From Bradyrhizobium cenepequi (GTDB taxonomy: Bacteria > Pseudomonadota > Alphaproteobacteria > Rhizobiales > Xanthobacteraceae): a stretch of DNA of 64,000 nt. Location of the stretch: the NCBI RefSeq assembly GCF_020329485.1, contig NZ_JAGKJI010000012.1, positions 108,876-172,875 of the forward strand. Direction: 5' to 3'. Positions 44,744 through 53,111 of the stretch are shown here, piece after piece. The notes under the pieces are model-generated. The model was given only the letters and a program-made list of their open reading frames with translations. It did not search any database and was not told the origin of the DNA. Position numbers and translations under genes: made by a program. Within the stretch, counting starts at the first letter, position 1, and each line of letters starts with the position of its first letter.

Positions 44744-45746
44744 CGGCCTCTCCGGTCGGGTTGGCATCGATCTGATAGGCTGAGATCCGGTCGATCTCGA
44801 AGGCGACGCTTTGGGGCGAACTGCCATCGACGAAGCCGACGCCGAGAAAGAACTTCGATCCCATCGCAAGATTGACGATCATGTACATGGGATCATCATA
44901 TCCTATGGGGACTCTGATGTCGGATACCGGCTTGCGGTCAATGAAATAGATCAGCCGGTCCTCTTCCCACAACACACCGTAGTTGTGGAATTCGGATTCC
45001 GCACCTCGCAAGGTGAAATCAAACCCGCAGGACTGGATGCGCTGAGTCGACGGAATCCGCCAATGCGTCGTCATCACGATATCGCCTGGCCGCTCGCCCC
45101 GTCCTTCCACGACGTCGACTTCCGGGGGCCAGCCGCCGTCGTCGGCGAGCATCCAGAACGCCGGCCACACGGCGCGGCCGATCGGGATCTTCGCGCGGAT
45201 TTCGAAATAGCCATATTTTTGCGAGAACTTGCTCTGCGTCGTCAGGAGGCCCGAGATGTACTCACTGTCGAACAGCGCCGGCTTCAGGTCCGGCGGCGTG
45301 CGGCTGGCGACGATCGACAGCACGCCATTGTAAACCTTGAAGGGATCAAGCCCGAGCGGGGTGCTCATCCTGCCGCCATAGCGGGGATCGACATAGATTT
45401 GCTGCTCGCCATTGGCGCTGGTCTTGCGTTTGAAATCGGAGCCGTCGCCGCCCCAATAGCGTGCCTCGGGCCACGCCGCGCCTCCGGCATAATGCGGCAC
45501 CCACCTTCCGTCCGCCAGCGGATGTGCGTTGAAATCGTCGTTGAAGGTCCGGTGCAGCGACCGGAAGTCAAGCGACGTAGGCGGTTGATCTTCAACCCGG
45601 CGGCATTCAGTGGTCGTGGGATCGGTGGTCACCTGCAAAGTAAGCGCTGCCGGCGCTGCTTCGAGATCGTCCTCGGCCAGGGCGGGCGCCGTCATGGCGA
45701 TATAACCGATCGCGAGCAGAACTCTCGGGGTCAATTCGCCGATCAT
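44733..45746 (-). CDS. secreted GH16 endo-beta-glucanase
   Basis: A 337-residue family 16 glycoside hydrolase with a signal peptide (LAIGYIAMTAPALAE). The jelly-roll core shows KYGYFEIRAKIPIGRAVWPA, FWMLADDGGWPPEVDVVEG with the E-x-D-x-x-E catalytic signature, TTHWRIPS, and FHNYGVLWEEDRLIYFIDRK. Activity on beta-1,3 or mixed beta-1,3/1,4-glucan is expected from the bulged ExDxxE form, but the exact linkage cannot be read off. It is the first gene of a two-gene operon with the GH1 enzyme; a GGTTAA-N6-TTAACC palindrome sits about 20 bases before its start. Confidence 0.9.
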   Translation of the reverse strand: MIGELTPRVLLAIGYIAMTAPALAEDDLEAAPAALTLQVTTDPTTTECRRVEDQPPTSLDFRSLHRTFNDDFNAHPLADGRWVPHYAGGAAWPEARYWGGDGSDFKRKTSANGEQQIYVDPRYGGRMSTPLGLDPFKVYNGVLSIVASRTPPDLKPALFDSEYISGLLTTQSKFSQKYGYFEIRAKIPIGRAVWPAFWMLADDGGWPPEVDVVEGRGERPGDIVMTTHWRIPSTQRIQSCGFDFTLRGAESEFHNYGVLWEEDRLIYFIDRKPVSDIRVPIGYDDPMYMIVNLAMGSKFFLGVGFVDGSSPQSVAFEIDRISAYQIDANPTGEADVR

Positions 45747-45765
45747 CTCCAGCCTGCAGCGGGTG

Positions 45766-45783
45766 GGTTAATCCACGTTAACC
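45766..45783 (-). promoter_or_regulatory. palindromic operator candidate before the GH16-GH1 operon
   Basis: A perfect GGTTAA-N6-TTAACC inverted repeat lies about 20 bases upstream of the GH16 start codon, a position where a dimeric repressor could act. No regulator gene is adjacent. Confidence 0.35.
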
Positions 45784-46052
45784 TTTCGTGACGCTGCCGG
45801 GCAAGACGCAGGGGTGCGGCATACGGGACACCATACGGGAATGTGACGGATCAGTGATCCCGGAGGCTGGGAAGGATCGGTGGCCTATTCGGAGACGCTC
45901 GAATTTGCTCATGAATGGATCGCGGAAGCGCTTCAACCGGGTCCCCCATCACGTTCGCGGCCAACTGCAGCCGCGCCGCATAACGCTTTGCCGGCAACCG
46001 GCTCGCCCGTATAGTGATGTCTCAAAAGATAGAATTGGTCCTGAGAGGTCAC
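45784..46052. other. intergenic region before phosphoglucomutase
   Basis: This 269-base gap separates divergent genes and should hold the phosphoglucomutase promoter. I see no recognised site in it. Confidence 0.4.
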
Positions 46053-47696
46053 GTGACTGCACCAAATCCTGCAGCAGGCAAGCCGGTGGATTCTGCTTCG
46101 CTTGCGAACATTCCGCGGCTCGTCACGGCGTATTTTGCATCGAAGCCGGATCCTGCTGATGCCACACAACGGGTTTCGTTCGGCACGTCGGGTCATCGCG
46201 GTTCCTCGCTGCGAAACTCCTTCAACGAGGATCATATCCTCGCGACCACGCAGGCGATCTGCGACTATCGCCGCGAGGCCGGGGTGACCGGACCGCTCTT
46301 CATCGGCATCGACACCCATGCGCTGGCCGAGCCGGCGCTGGCGAGCGCGGTCGAGGTGTTCGCCGCGAACGGCGTCGAGATCATGATCGACGAGCGCGGA
46401 GGCTATACGCCGACGCCGGTCATCTCGCACGCGATCCTGACCCATAATAAAGGCAAGACCTCCGGCCTCGCGGATGGCGTTGTCATCACGCCGTCACACA
46501 ATCCGCCGGAAGACGGCGGCTACAAATATAACCCGCCGCATGGCGGGCCCGCCGATACCGATGTCACCGGTATCATCGAGAAGAACGCCAACCGCTATCT
46601 GGAAGCCGGGTTGAAAGGCGTCGCGCGGATGGCTTACGACCGCGCGCGCAAGGCGCCGTCGACGCATCTCTATGATTACATCACGCCCTACGTCGCCGAG
46701 CTCGGCAACACGGTCGACCTGGCGCTGGTCAAATCCGCCGGCATCAGGATCGGCATCGATCCGCTCGGCGGCGCGGCGGTGCATTTCTGGCAGCCGATCA
46801 TCGAGCGTTACGGGATCAACGCCAGCGTGGTGAACGATGCGGTCGATCCGACCTTCCGCTTCATGACCGCGGATTGGGATGGCAAGATCCGCATGGATTG
46901 CTCCTCGCCTTACGCGATGGCGAGCCTGATCCAGATGCGCGAGAAGTTCGATGTCGCGTTCGCCAACGACACCGATGCTGACAGGCATGGCATCGTGACG
47001 CGCTCGAACGGCTTGATGAACCCGAACCACTTCCTCGCGGTGTCGATCGCCTATCTGTTCGGCCAGCGCCCGCAATGGGCCACGAATGCCGCGATCGGCA
47101 AGACCGTCGTCTCCTCCTCGATCATCGACCGCGTCGCGAAGAAGCTGAACCGCAAGCTGGTGGAGACGCCGGTCGGCTTCAAATGGTTCGTCGAGGGGCT
47201 TGGCACCGGCGCGTTCGGCTTCGCCGGCGAGGAGAGCGCCGGCGCCTCGTTCCTGAAGCGCGACGGCTCGGTGTGGACCACCGACAAGGACGGCATCATC
47301 CTGGGGCTGCTTGCGGCGGAGATGATCGCCAGGACCGGGCGCGATCCGAGCCAGCTCTTTGCCGATCTCACCGCCGAGCTCGGCGTGCCCTTCTATGAGC
47401 GCATCGACGTCGCCGCGACGCCGAAGCAGAAGAGCGCGCTCAAGGCTGTCGGCCCCGAGCAACTCAACATGAAGGAGCTCGCCGGCGAGCCGGTGCGCGC
47501 GGTCAGGACCAGGGCGCCGGGCAACGACCAATCGTTCGGCGGCATCAAGGTCGAGACCGACTCAGGCTGGTTCGCGGCGCGGCCGTCGGGTACCGAGGAC
47601 GTCTACAAGATCTACGCCGAAAGCTTTCGCGGAGAGGATCACCTGAAGCGGATCCAGAGCGATGCGCAGGCGGCGATCGCGAAAGTTTTCAGATAG
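46053..47696 (+). CDS. pgm: alpha-phosphoglucomutase
   Basis: Converts glucose-1-phosphate and glucose-6-phosphate, feeding glycogen, UDP-glucose and surface polysaccharides. Over about 547 residues it shows FGTSGHRGSSLRNSFNEDHI, FIGIDTHALAEPALASAVEV, the phosphoserine loop VVITPSHNPPEDGGYKYNPP, metal-binding FANDTDADRHGIVT, GFAGEESAGASFLKRDG and the phosphate-binding RPSGTEDVYKIYAE. It follows the E. coli Pgm pattern closely. I start at GTG 46053, preceded by GAGAGG and aligned with the E. coli N terminus; GTG 46014 or ATG 46017 would add 12-13 residues. The epimerase gene starts 18 bases downstream. Confidence 0.95.
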   Translation: MTAPNPAAGKPVDSASLANIPRLVTAYFASKPDPADATQRVSFGTSGHRGSSLRNSFNEDHILATTQAICDYRREAGVTGPLFIGIDTHALAEPALASAVEVFAANGVEIMIDERGGYTPTPVISHAILTHNKGKTSGLADGVVITPSHNPPEDGGYKYNPPHGGPADTDVTGIIEKNANRYLEAGLKGVARMAYDRARKAPSTHLYDYITPYVAELGNTVDLALVKSAGIRIGIDPLGGAAVHFWQPIIERYGINASVVNDAVDPTFRFMTADWDGKIRMDCSSPYAMASLIQMREKFDVAFANDTDADRHGIVTRSNGLMNPNHFLAVSIAYLFGQRPQWATNAAIGKTVVSSSIIDRVAKKLNRKLVETPVGFKWFVEGLGTGAFGFAGEESAGASFLKRDGSVWTTDKDGIILGLLAAEMIARTGRDPSQLFADLTAELGVPFYERIDVAATPKQKSALKAVGPEQLNMKELAGEPVRAVRTRAPGNDQSFGGIKVETDSGWFAARPSGTEDVYKIYAESFRGEDHLKRIQSDAQAAIAKVFR

Positions 47697-47714
47697 GGGC
47701 CAGCCGTCATCGCC

Positions 47715-48671
47715 ATGCGTATTCTGCTCACCGGTTCCTCCGGCTGGCTGGGGCGCTTCCTTGCGCCGAGACTACGGCAAGCCGGCCATCACGTGATCGG
47801 CCTCGATATCGTCGCGGGCGAAGCGACTGACGTGGTCGGGTCGGTCGCCGACTGCGCCGTGGTCGAGCGGGTGTTCGCCGATCACGGCATCGAGGCCGTG
47901 ATCCATGCGGGCGCGTTGCACAAACCTGATATCGCGCGCTTTTCGCAGCAAGCCTTTATCGACGTCAACGTGTCAGGCACGCTCAACCTGCTTCAGGCGG
48001 CGGTTGCGGCGCGGCATGATCGTTTCATTTTCACCTCGACGACATCGTTGATGATCTCGCAGGCGATCAGGGAAGGCGAGGGACATGCCGCGGTCTGGCT
48101 CGACGAGATGGCGGGGCCGCTGGAGCCGCGCAACATCTATGGCGTGACCAAGCTTGCGGCGGAGGGACTGTGCCGCGTCTATAGCCGGGAGCACGGGCTG
48201 AACTGCGCCGTGCTGCGCACCAGCCGCTTCTTTCCCGAGGAGGACGACAGCGAGCGGGGCCTCGAAGGCGAGAACCTCAAGGCGAACGAATTCCTGCATC
48301 GCCGTCTCACCGTCGAAGACGCTGCGGACGCGCATCTGGCGGCGCTCGACAGGGCCAAGGGTTTCGAGATCTTCATCGTCAGCGCGCCACCGCCTTTTGT
48401 GCCGGCCGAGGCCGAAGCGCTGAAATCGGACGCAGCCAGCGTGATCGCGCGCCATTTCCCGGACGCTGCCGCGCTCTATGCCAGGCGGAATTGGCGGTTG
48501 CCGCATAGCATCGGCCGCATCTACGATCCCGCCAAGGCCGAGCGTTTGCTCGGCTTCCGCGCCCGGACCGATTTCGCTGAGGTGCTCGAGGCGTTGCGCA
48601 GCGGCGCGCCGCTTCCCTTCGCGCACGATCCCGATTACGTCTCGCCGTCCACGAGGTCTAAGCATGGCTGA
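47715..48671 (+). CDS. NAD-dependent epimerase/dehydratase (extended SDR)
   Basis: A 318-residue extended short-chain dehydrogenase/reductase of the sugar-nucleotide epimerase type. It opens [20 protein letters not shown] (Rossmann GxxGxxG), has [22 protein letters not shown] with the catalytic Ser/Thr and YGVTKLAAE as the YxxxK motif. The C-terminal substrate part contains [20 protein letters not shown] and [17 protein letters not shown]. The substrate is unknown. Gene order (18 bases after pgm, 8-base overlap with the aldolase gene) suggests a carbohydrate pathway in one operon. Confidence 0.88.
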   Translation: MRILLTGSSGWLGRFLAPRLRQAGHHVIGLDIVAGEATDVVGSVADCAVVERVFADHGIEAVIHAGALHKPDIARFSQQAFIDVNVSGTLNLLQAAVAARHDRFIFTSTTSLMISQAIREGEGHAAVWLDEMAGPLEPRNIYGVTKLAAEGLCRVYSREHGLNCAVLRTSRFFPEEDDSERGLEGENLKANEFLHRRLTVEDAADAHLAALDRAKGFEIFIVSAPPPFVPAEAEALKSDAASVIARHFPDAAALYARRNWRLPHSIGRIYDPAKAERLLGFRARTDFAEVLEALRSGAPLPFAHDPDYVSPSTRSKHG

Positions 48672-49542
48672 TTTCCACGGCGTCTTTCCCTATCTGGTCT
48701 CGCCGCTCGATCCCGCCGGCCATATTCGCAGCGAGGTGCTGGGCCGGCTGTGCGATGACCTGATCAAGGCGGGTGTGCACGGATTGACGCCGCTCGGCTC
48801 GACCGGCGAATTCGCCTATCTCAACAATGCGCAACGCGCGCAGGTCGTGCATACGACCATCGAGGCCGCTAATGGCCGCGTGCCGGTCGTCGCCGGCGTC
48901 GCTTCGACCTCGACGGCGGATGCGGTCACGCAAGCCAAGGCCTATCAGAAGCGCGGCGCCGACGGCATCCTCGCGATTCTGGAAGCTTATTTTCCGCTGC
49001 CGGATGCACAGGTTGAATCCTACTTCCGTGCCATTGCGGACGCGGTCGATATTCCCGTGGTGATCTACACCAATCCGCAATTCCAGCGCTCAGATCTGAC
49101 GCTCGACGTCATCGAGCGCTTGGCGGCCCATCCGCGCATCGGCTACATCAAGGACGCCTCGACCAACACCGGCCGGCTGCTCTCGATCATGAACCGCTGC
49201 GGCGACAGCATCAAGGTGTTCTCGGCCTCCGCCCATATTCCCGCGGCCGTGATGCTGATCGGCGGCGTGGGCTGGATGGCAGGCCCCGCCTGCATCATCC
49301 CGCGGCAGAGTGTCGAGCTCTATGATCTCTGTCGCCGCGCGCGCTGGGACGAGGCGATGGCGCTGCAACGAAGTCTCTGGCACATCAACGAGGCCTTCGC
49401 CCGGTTCAACCTCGCCGCCTGCATCAAGGCCGGCCTCGCGATCCAGGGCTACGACGTCGGCGATCCGATTCCGCCACAGGCGCCGCTGATGGACGATCAG
49501 CGCAAGGTGGTGGCGGCCGTGCTGCAGGAGTTGGTCTCGTAA
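48664..49542 (+). CDS. DapA-family (DHDPS/N-acetylneuraminate lyase) aldolase
   Basis: A 292-residue class I aldolase of the dihydrodipicolinate synthase superfamily. It shows [19 protein letters not shown] with the GSTGE pyruvate-carboxylate site, [17 protein letters not shown], the Tyr in [10 protein letters not shown] and the Schiff-base Lys in [12 protein letters not shown]. The C-terminal half departs from true DapA, so a keto-sugar-acid or related aldolase or dehydratase is more likely than lysine synthesis. It overlaps the epimerase gene by eight bases. Palindromic repeats follow its stop, separating it from the convergent ftsH gene. Confidence 0.85.
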   Translation: MADFHGVFPYLVSPLDPAGHIRSEVLGRLCDDLIKAGVHGLTPLGSTGEFAYLNNAQRAQVVHTTIEAANGRVPVVAGVASTSTADAVTQAKAYQKRGADGILAILEAYFPLPDAQVESYFRAIADAVDIPVVIYTNPQFQRSDLTLDVIERLAAHPRIGYIKDASTNTGRLLSIMNRCGDSIKVFSASAHIPAAVMLIGGVGWMAGPACIIPRQSVELYDLCRRARWDEAMALQRSLWHINEAFARFNLAACIKAGLAIQGYDVGDPIPPQAPLMDDQRKVVAAVLQELVS

Positions 49543-49556
49543 GCGTCAGTTATTGC

Positions 49557-49701
49557 GCCCTCTCCCTTGTGGGAGAGGGCTACTCCGGCGCCGGTCAAGA
49601 GTTCGCTTGGGTGAGGGGTTCTCTCCACGAACACACACGCTCGTGGAGACAACCCCTCATCCGGCGCTTCGCGCCACCTTCTCCCACAAGGAGAGAAGGA
49701 A
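49557..49701. repeat. palindromic intergenic repeat, family 1 (copy A)
   Basis: About 145 bases between convergent genes. It starts with a strong hairpin (GCCCTCTCCC / GGGAGAGGGC), continues through TTGGGTGAGGGGTT and its complement AACCCCTCATCC, and ends CTTCTCCCACAAG. The same layout recurs near 62118 and, more diverged, near 60135. It could double as a bidirectional terminator. Confidence 0.85.
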
Positions 49702-49715
49702 GGACGCGCGCGGGC

Positions 49716-51557
49716 TCACACCGCCCGCAACGTCTCCTTCGGCGTCTCCCGGACCAGCGCTTCCAGGTCGCTCTGCTCCAGCGTCTCCTTCTCCAGCAAT
49801 TTCTTTGCTGCCCGGTCCAGGATCGCGCGGCGCGCGTTCAGGATGCCCTGGGTGCGCTCGAACACACGCTCGACGATCGCGCGCACCTCGTGGTCGACGA
49901 CGGCCGCGGTCTCCTCCGCATAGTCGCGTTCGGGCGTGGGGTAGGGCCGGTTGGCTCCGGCCAGGAAATTGCCGGGCTCGCGGTCATAGGCGATGCTGCC
50001 GAGCTTCTCCGACATGCCATAGCGCGTCACCATGCTGCGGGCGATATCGGTCACCCGCCGCAGGTCGTCGGCGGCACCGGTGGAGAGATGGTCGAACACG
50101 ATCAGCTCGGCGACGCGGCCGCCGAGCAGTACCGCCATCTTGTTCTCCAGTTCCTCCTTCGTCATCAGGAAGCGATCTTCGATCGGACGCTGGATGGTAT
50201 AGCCGAGCGCGCCGACACCGCGCGGAATGATCGAGACCTTATGCACGGGATCGACGCCCGGCAGCGACAGCGCCACCAGTGCATGACCCATCTCGTGATA
50301 GGCGACGATTTCGCGCTCCTTCGGGTTGAGCAGCCGGTTGCGCTTTTCCAGCCCGGCCACCATGCGCTCGATCGCATTGTTGAAGTCGCTCATGGTGACG
50401 GCCTCGCCGCCGCGGCGCGTTGCGAGCAGCGCGGCCTCGTTGACGAGATTGGCGAGATCAGCGCCGGTGAATCCCGGCGTCAGCGCTGCGACCGCCTCCG
50501 GATCGACGCCAGATTCAAGCTTCACCTTCTTGATGTGGACCTTGAGGATGTCGGTGCGTCCCTTCTTGTCCGGACGGTCGACCAGCACCTGGCGGTCGAA
50601 GCGGCCGGCGCGAAGCAGCGCGGGATCGAGGATTTCCGGCCGGTTGGTGGCCGCGAGGATCACAAGGCCGGAACGCGAGTCGAAGCCGTCGAGCTCGACC
50701 AGGAGCTGGTTCAGCGTCTGCTCCTTTTCGTCATGGCCGCCGGCGAACGGGCCGATGCCGCGGGCGCGACCGAGCGCATCGAGCTCATCGATGAAGATGA
50801 TCGCAGGCGCCTTCTGGTGCGCCTGCTGGAACAGGTCGCGCACGCGTGCTGCGCCGACGCCGACGAACATCTCGACGAATTCGGAGCCGGAGATCGAAAA
50901 GAACGGCACCTTGGCCTCGCCGGCGACTGCCTTGGCGAGCAGCGTCTTGCCGGTGCCGGGCGGGCCGACCAGAAGCACGCCCTTGGGCATGCGCCCGCCG
51001 AGCCGGCCATAGTCGGTCGGGTTCTTCAGGAAATCGACCACCTCGCGCAATTCGTCCTTGGCTTCGTCGACGCCGGCGACATCGCCAAAATTCACGCCGG
51101 TGTCAGCCTCGACATAGATCTTGGCCTTGCTTTTGCCGATCGCCATCAGCCCGCCGCCGAGGCCTCCCCCTTCTGCGGCGCGCCTGGCGATGAACCACCA
51201 CAGGCCGAAGAACAGGAGCACCGGCATCACCCATGAGAGAAGATCGCGCAGGAACGTGCTCTCGATCTGCCCGGTGAAGCGGACGTTATATTTCTCGAGT
51301 TGTTGCGCGACCTCCGGATCGACGCGCGTGGTGATGAACTGCTTCTGTCCGCCAGGCAGCGGCTCTTTCAAGGTGCCCTGAAGGGTGCGGTCGGAGATGC
51401 CGACGCTCTCGATCTTCCCCTCGCGCAGCAATTGCTGATATTCGCTGTAGGGGATCGTGGCGATCTTGCTGGCGCTGACATAGACATATTGAACAATCAG
51501 GATACCGAATATCGCCGCAATCGCATATCCGACATTGAAACGCATCTTGTCGTTCAT
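49716..51557 (-). CDS. ftsH: FtsH-family ATP-dependent zinc metalloprotease
   Basis: A 613-residue membrane-bound AAA+ protease. It has two N-terminal membrane segments ([19 protein letters not shown] and [19 protein letters not shown]) around a periplasmic domain, and [18 protein letters not shown]. Walker A is [10 protein letters not shown], Walker B is [12 protein letters not shown], and the second region of homology has [19 protein letters not shown]. The zinc site is HEMGH rather than the usual HEAGH. It removes damaged membrane and soluble proteins. Shorter than a typical primary FtsH and with the Met in the zinc motif, it may be an accessory paralogue. It is transcribed divergently from the HtrA-like protease gene 313 bases away. 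Confidence 0.94.
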   Translation of the reverse strand: MNDKMRFNVGYAIAAIFGILIVQYVYVSASKIATIPYSEYQQLLREGKIESVGISDRTLQGTLKEPLPGGQKQFITTRVDPEVAQQLEKYNVRFTGQIESTFLRDLLSWVMPVLLFFGLWWFIARRAAEGGGLGGGLMAIGKSKAKIYVEADTGVNFGDVAGVDEAKDELREVVDFLKNPTDYGRLGGRMPKGVLLVGPPGTGKTLLAKAVAGEAKVPFFSISGSEFVEMFVGVGAARVRDLFQQAHQKAPAIIFIDELDALGRARGIGPFAGGHDEKEQTLNQLLVELDGFDSRSGLVILAATNRPEILDPALLRAGRFDRQVLVDRPDKKGRTDILKVHIKKVKLESGVDPEAVAALTPGFTGADLANLVNEAALLATRRGGEAVTMSDFNNAIERMVAGLEKRNRLLNPKEREIVAYHEMGHALVALSLPGVDPVHKVSIIPRGVGALGYTIQRPIEDRFLMTKEELENKMAVLLGGRVAELIVFDHLSTGAADDLRRVTDIARSMVTRYGMSEKLGSIAYDREPGNFLAGANRPYPTPERDYAEETAAVVDHEVRAIVERVFERTQGILNARRAILDRAAKKLLEKETLEQSDLEALVRETPKETLRAV

Positions 51558-51870
51558 GACCGCTCTCCGATCAACACCGATATGGGCCGGTCCAAGCGTC
51601 GGTCCGATGGCCTTGGACGTGCCCCCGAGCGGGCAGCCGACACTTTACACCATGGAACAGCTAGCGCGCGGCGGCCGGGTTTCAACCCTCAGCGCGACAA
51701 ATGGCACCGCGCCGCAAGCGTGAAAAACCCTTTAGGAGCATGATCGGAAAGGTGGAAGCCGGTTTTCCTGAAAGATCATGCTCAAACAAGGGGATCCGGT
51801 GCGACGTTGTGGTGACTTTAAGCACTAGAAACCTCCGGCCAGTTGTCGCGTTTGTTGCCGGGGAGATTCG
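51558..51870. other. divergent promoter region between ftsH and the HtrA-like gene
   Basis: This 313-base gap holds no gene. Its notable content is a palindromic repeat at 51736-51783. I looked for heat-shock (RpoH-type) promoter boxes and found none with acceptable spacing. Confidence 0.5.
51736..51783. repeat. 48-base imperfect palindrome (GAGCATGATC...GATCATGCTC)
   Basis: The two ends, GAGCATGATC and GATCATGCTC, are exact reverse complements; between them lie GGAAAGGTGG and the related CCGGTTTTCC. This pattern is a dispersed rhizobial intergenic palindrome as far as I recall. It lies upstream of the HtrA-like gene and may affect its mRNA or be inert. Confidence 0.75.
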
Positions 51871-52965
51871 ATGCCGATGAATCGTCGCTATCTTGTTATT
51901 CTCGCTGTGGTTGCGGCCGTGATGGCGGCTTTGACCGTCAGCAACATTCGCAATGCGCCGTGGACAACCCCGGCCGCCCGCTCTGTCGAGCAGCGTGGCC
52001 CGCTTTCCGACGCCGAACGCGCCAATATCGAGATTTTCGAGCGGGTCTCGCCTTCGGTCGTGCAGGTGGCGGCGCAGTCCGCCGCCAATCCGTTCAGCGA
52101 GGAATCGGAAGGCGGCGCATCGTCAGGGACCGGATTCATCTGGGACAGTGGCAGTCATGTCGTCACCAACAATCACGTCGTGCAGCAGGCAAGCACGGTC
52201 GCGATCCGCTTTGCCTCGGGCGAGGTGGCGCGCGCCGAGCTTGTCGGCACCGCACCGAATTATGACCTTGCGGTGCTGCGGATCAGGAGCGCGCGCACGC
52301 TGCCGCCGCCGGTTGCGATCGGCAGTTCGTCCGACCTCAAGGTCGGCCAATTTGCGTTTGCGATCGGCAATCCCTTCGGTCTCGACCAATCGATGTCCAG
52401 CGGCATCATCAGCGCGCTCAAACGCCGACTTCCGACCTCCACCGGGCGCGAGATCGCCAACGTGATCCAGACCGATACCGCGATCAATCCCGGCAATTCC
52501 GGCGGCCCGCTGCTCGATTCCGCCGGACGGCTGATCGGCGTGACGACGGCGATCCTGTCGCCATCGGGGTCGAATGCCGGCATCGGCTTTGCCGTCCCGG
52601 TCGACGTCGTCAACCGCGTGGTCCCCGAACTGATCCGCAATGGCCGGGTGCCGACGCCGGGCATCGGCATTGTCGCCGCGAGCGAGGCAGTTGCCACCCG
52701 CTTGGGCACCGAAGGGGTGATCATCGTGCGCACGGCGCCCGGTTCTCCGGCAGAACGTGCCGGAATCCACGGCGTCGATTTCACCTCAGGCAATCTCGGC
52801 GACATCATCACGGCGGCCGACGGCAAGCCGGTCCGCCGCCTCTCGGACCTGACTGATCAGCTCGAGCAGATCGGCGCTGGCAAGACGGTGCGGATCAGCC
52901 TGAAGCGAGGCTCGGAGACGCGCGATGTCAATGTCGACATCGTCGATATCGGCCGCACGCAATAA
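51871..52965 (+). CDS. HtrA/DegP-like trypsin-family serine protease
   Basis: A 364-residue periplasmic or membrane-anchored protease. An N-terminal hydrophobic segment (YLVILAVVAAVMAALTV) is followed by a trypsin-like domain with His102 (VVTNNHVV), Asp132 (NYDLAVLRI) and Ser210 (NPGNSGGPLLD). One PDZ domain follows (GIGIVAASEAVATRLG, VRTAPGSPAERAGI, RRLSDLTDQLEQIGAG). With only one PDZ domain it is closer to DegS/HhoB than DegP. GGGGAG lies before ATG 51871. It likely handles misfolded envelope proteins and stands opposite the ftsH gene. Confidence 0.92.
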   Translation: MPMNRRYLVILAVVAAVMAALTVSNIRNAPWTTPAARSVEQRGPLSDAERANIEIFERVSPSVVQVAAQSAANPFSEESEGGASSGTGFIWDSGSHVVTNNHVVQQASTVAIRFASGEVARAELVGTAPNYDLAVLRIRSARTLPPPVAIGSSSDLKVGQFAFAIGNPFGLDQSMSSGIISALKRRLPTSTGREIANVIQTDTAINPGNSGGPLLDSAGRLIGVTTAILSPSGSNAGIGFAVPVDVVNRVVPELIRNGRVPTPGIGIVAASEAVATRLGTEGVIIVRTAPGSPAERAGIHGVDFTSGNLGDIITAADGKPVRRLSDLTDQLEQIGAGKTVRISLKRGSETRDVNVDIVDIGRTQ

Positions 52966-53111
52966 AATTCCTGTCATCGCTCTGCGAGCAAGGGTTCGCG
53001 CTCTTATGCGCGGGCGGGATAGCGCATCTGCGCCCGTTCGCCATCGGTTGTCTCGCGGCAAAAATCCGCTAAAACGCGCACCATCTCAGGAAGACTTTGA
53101 AGGACGAACTG

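Noticed and set aside
49569..51236. A 555-codon plus-strand frame opposite ftsH
   Set aside because: It starts inside the palindromic repeat and runs antisense to a clearly conserved protease gene.
51558..51735. Heat-shock promoter for ftsH
   Set aside because: TTGAAA and CCATGG can be found on the minus strand but are about 24 bases apart, too far for an RpoH promoter.
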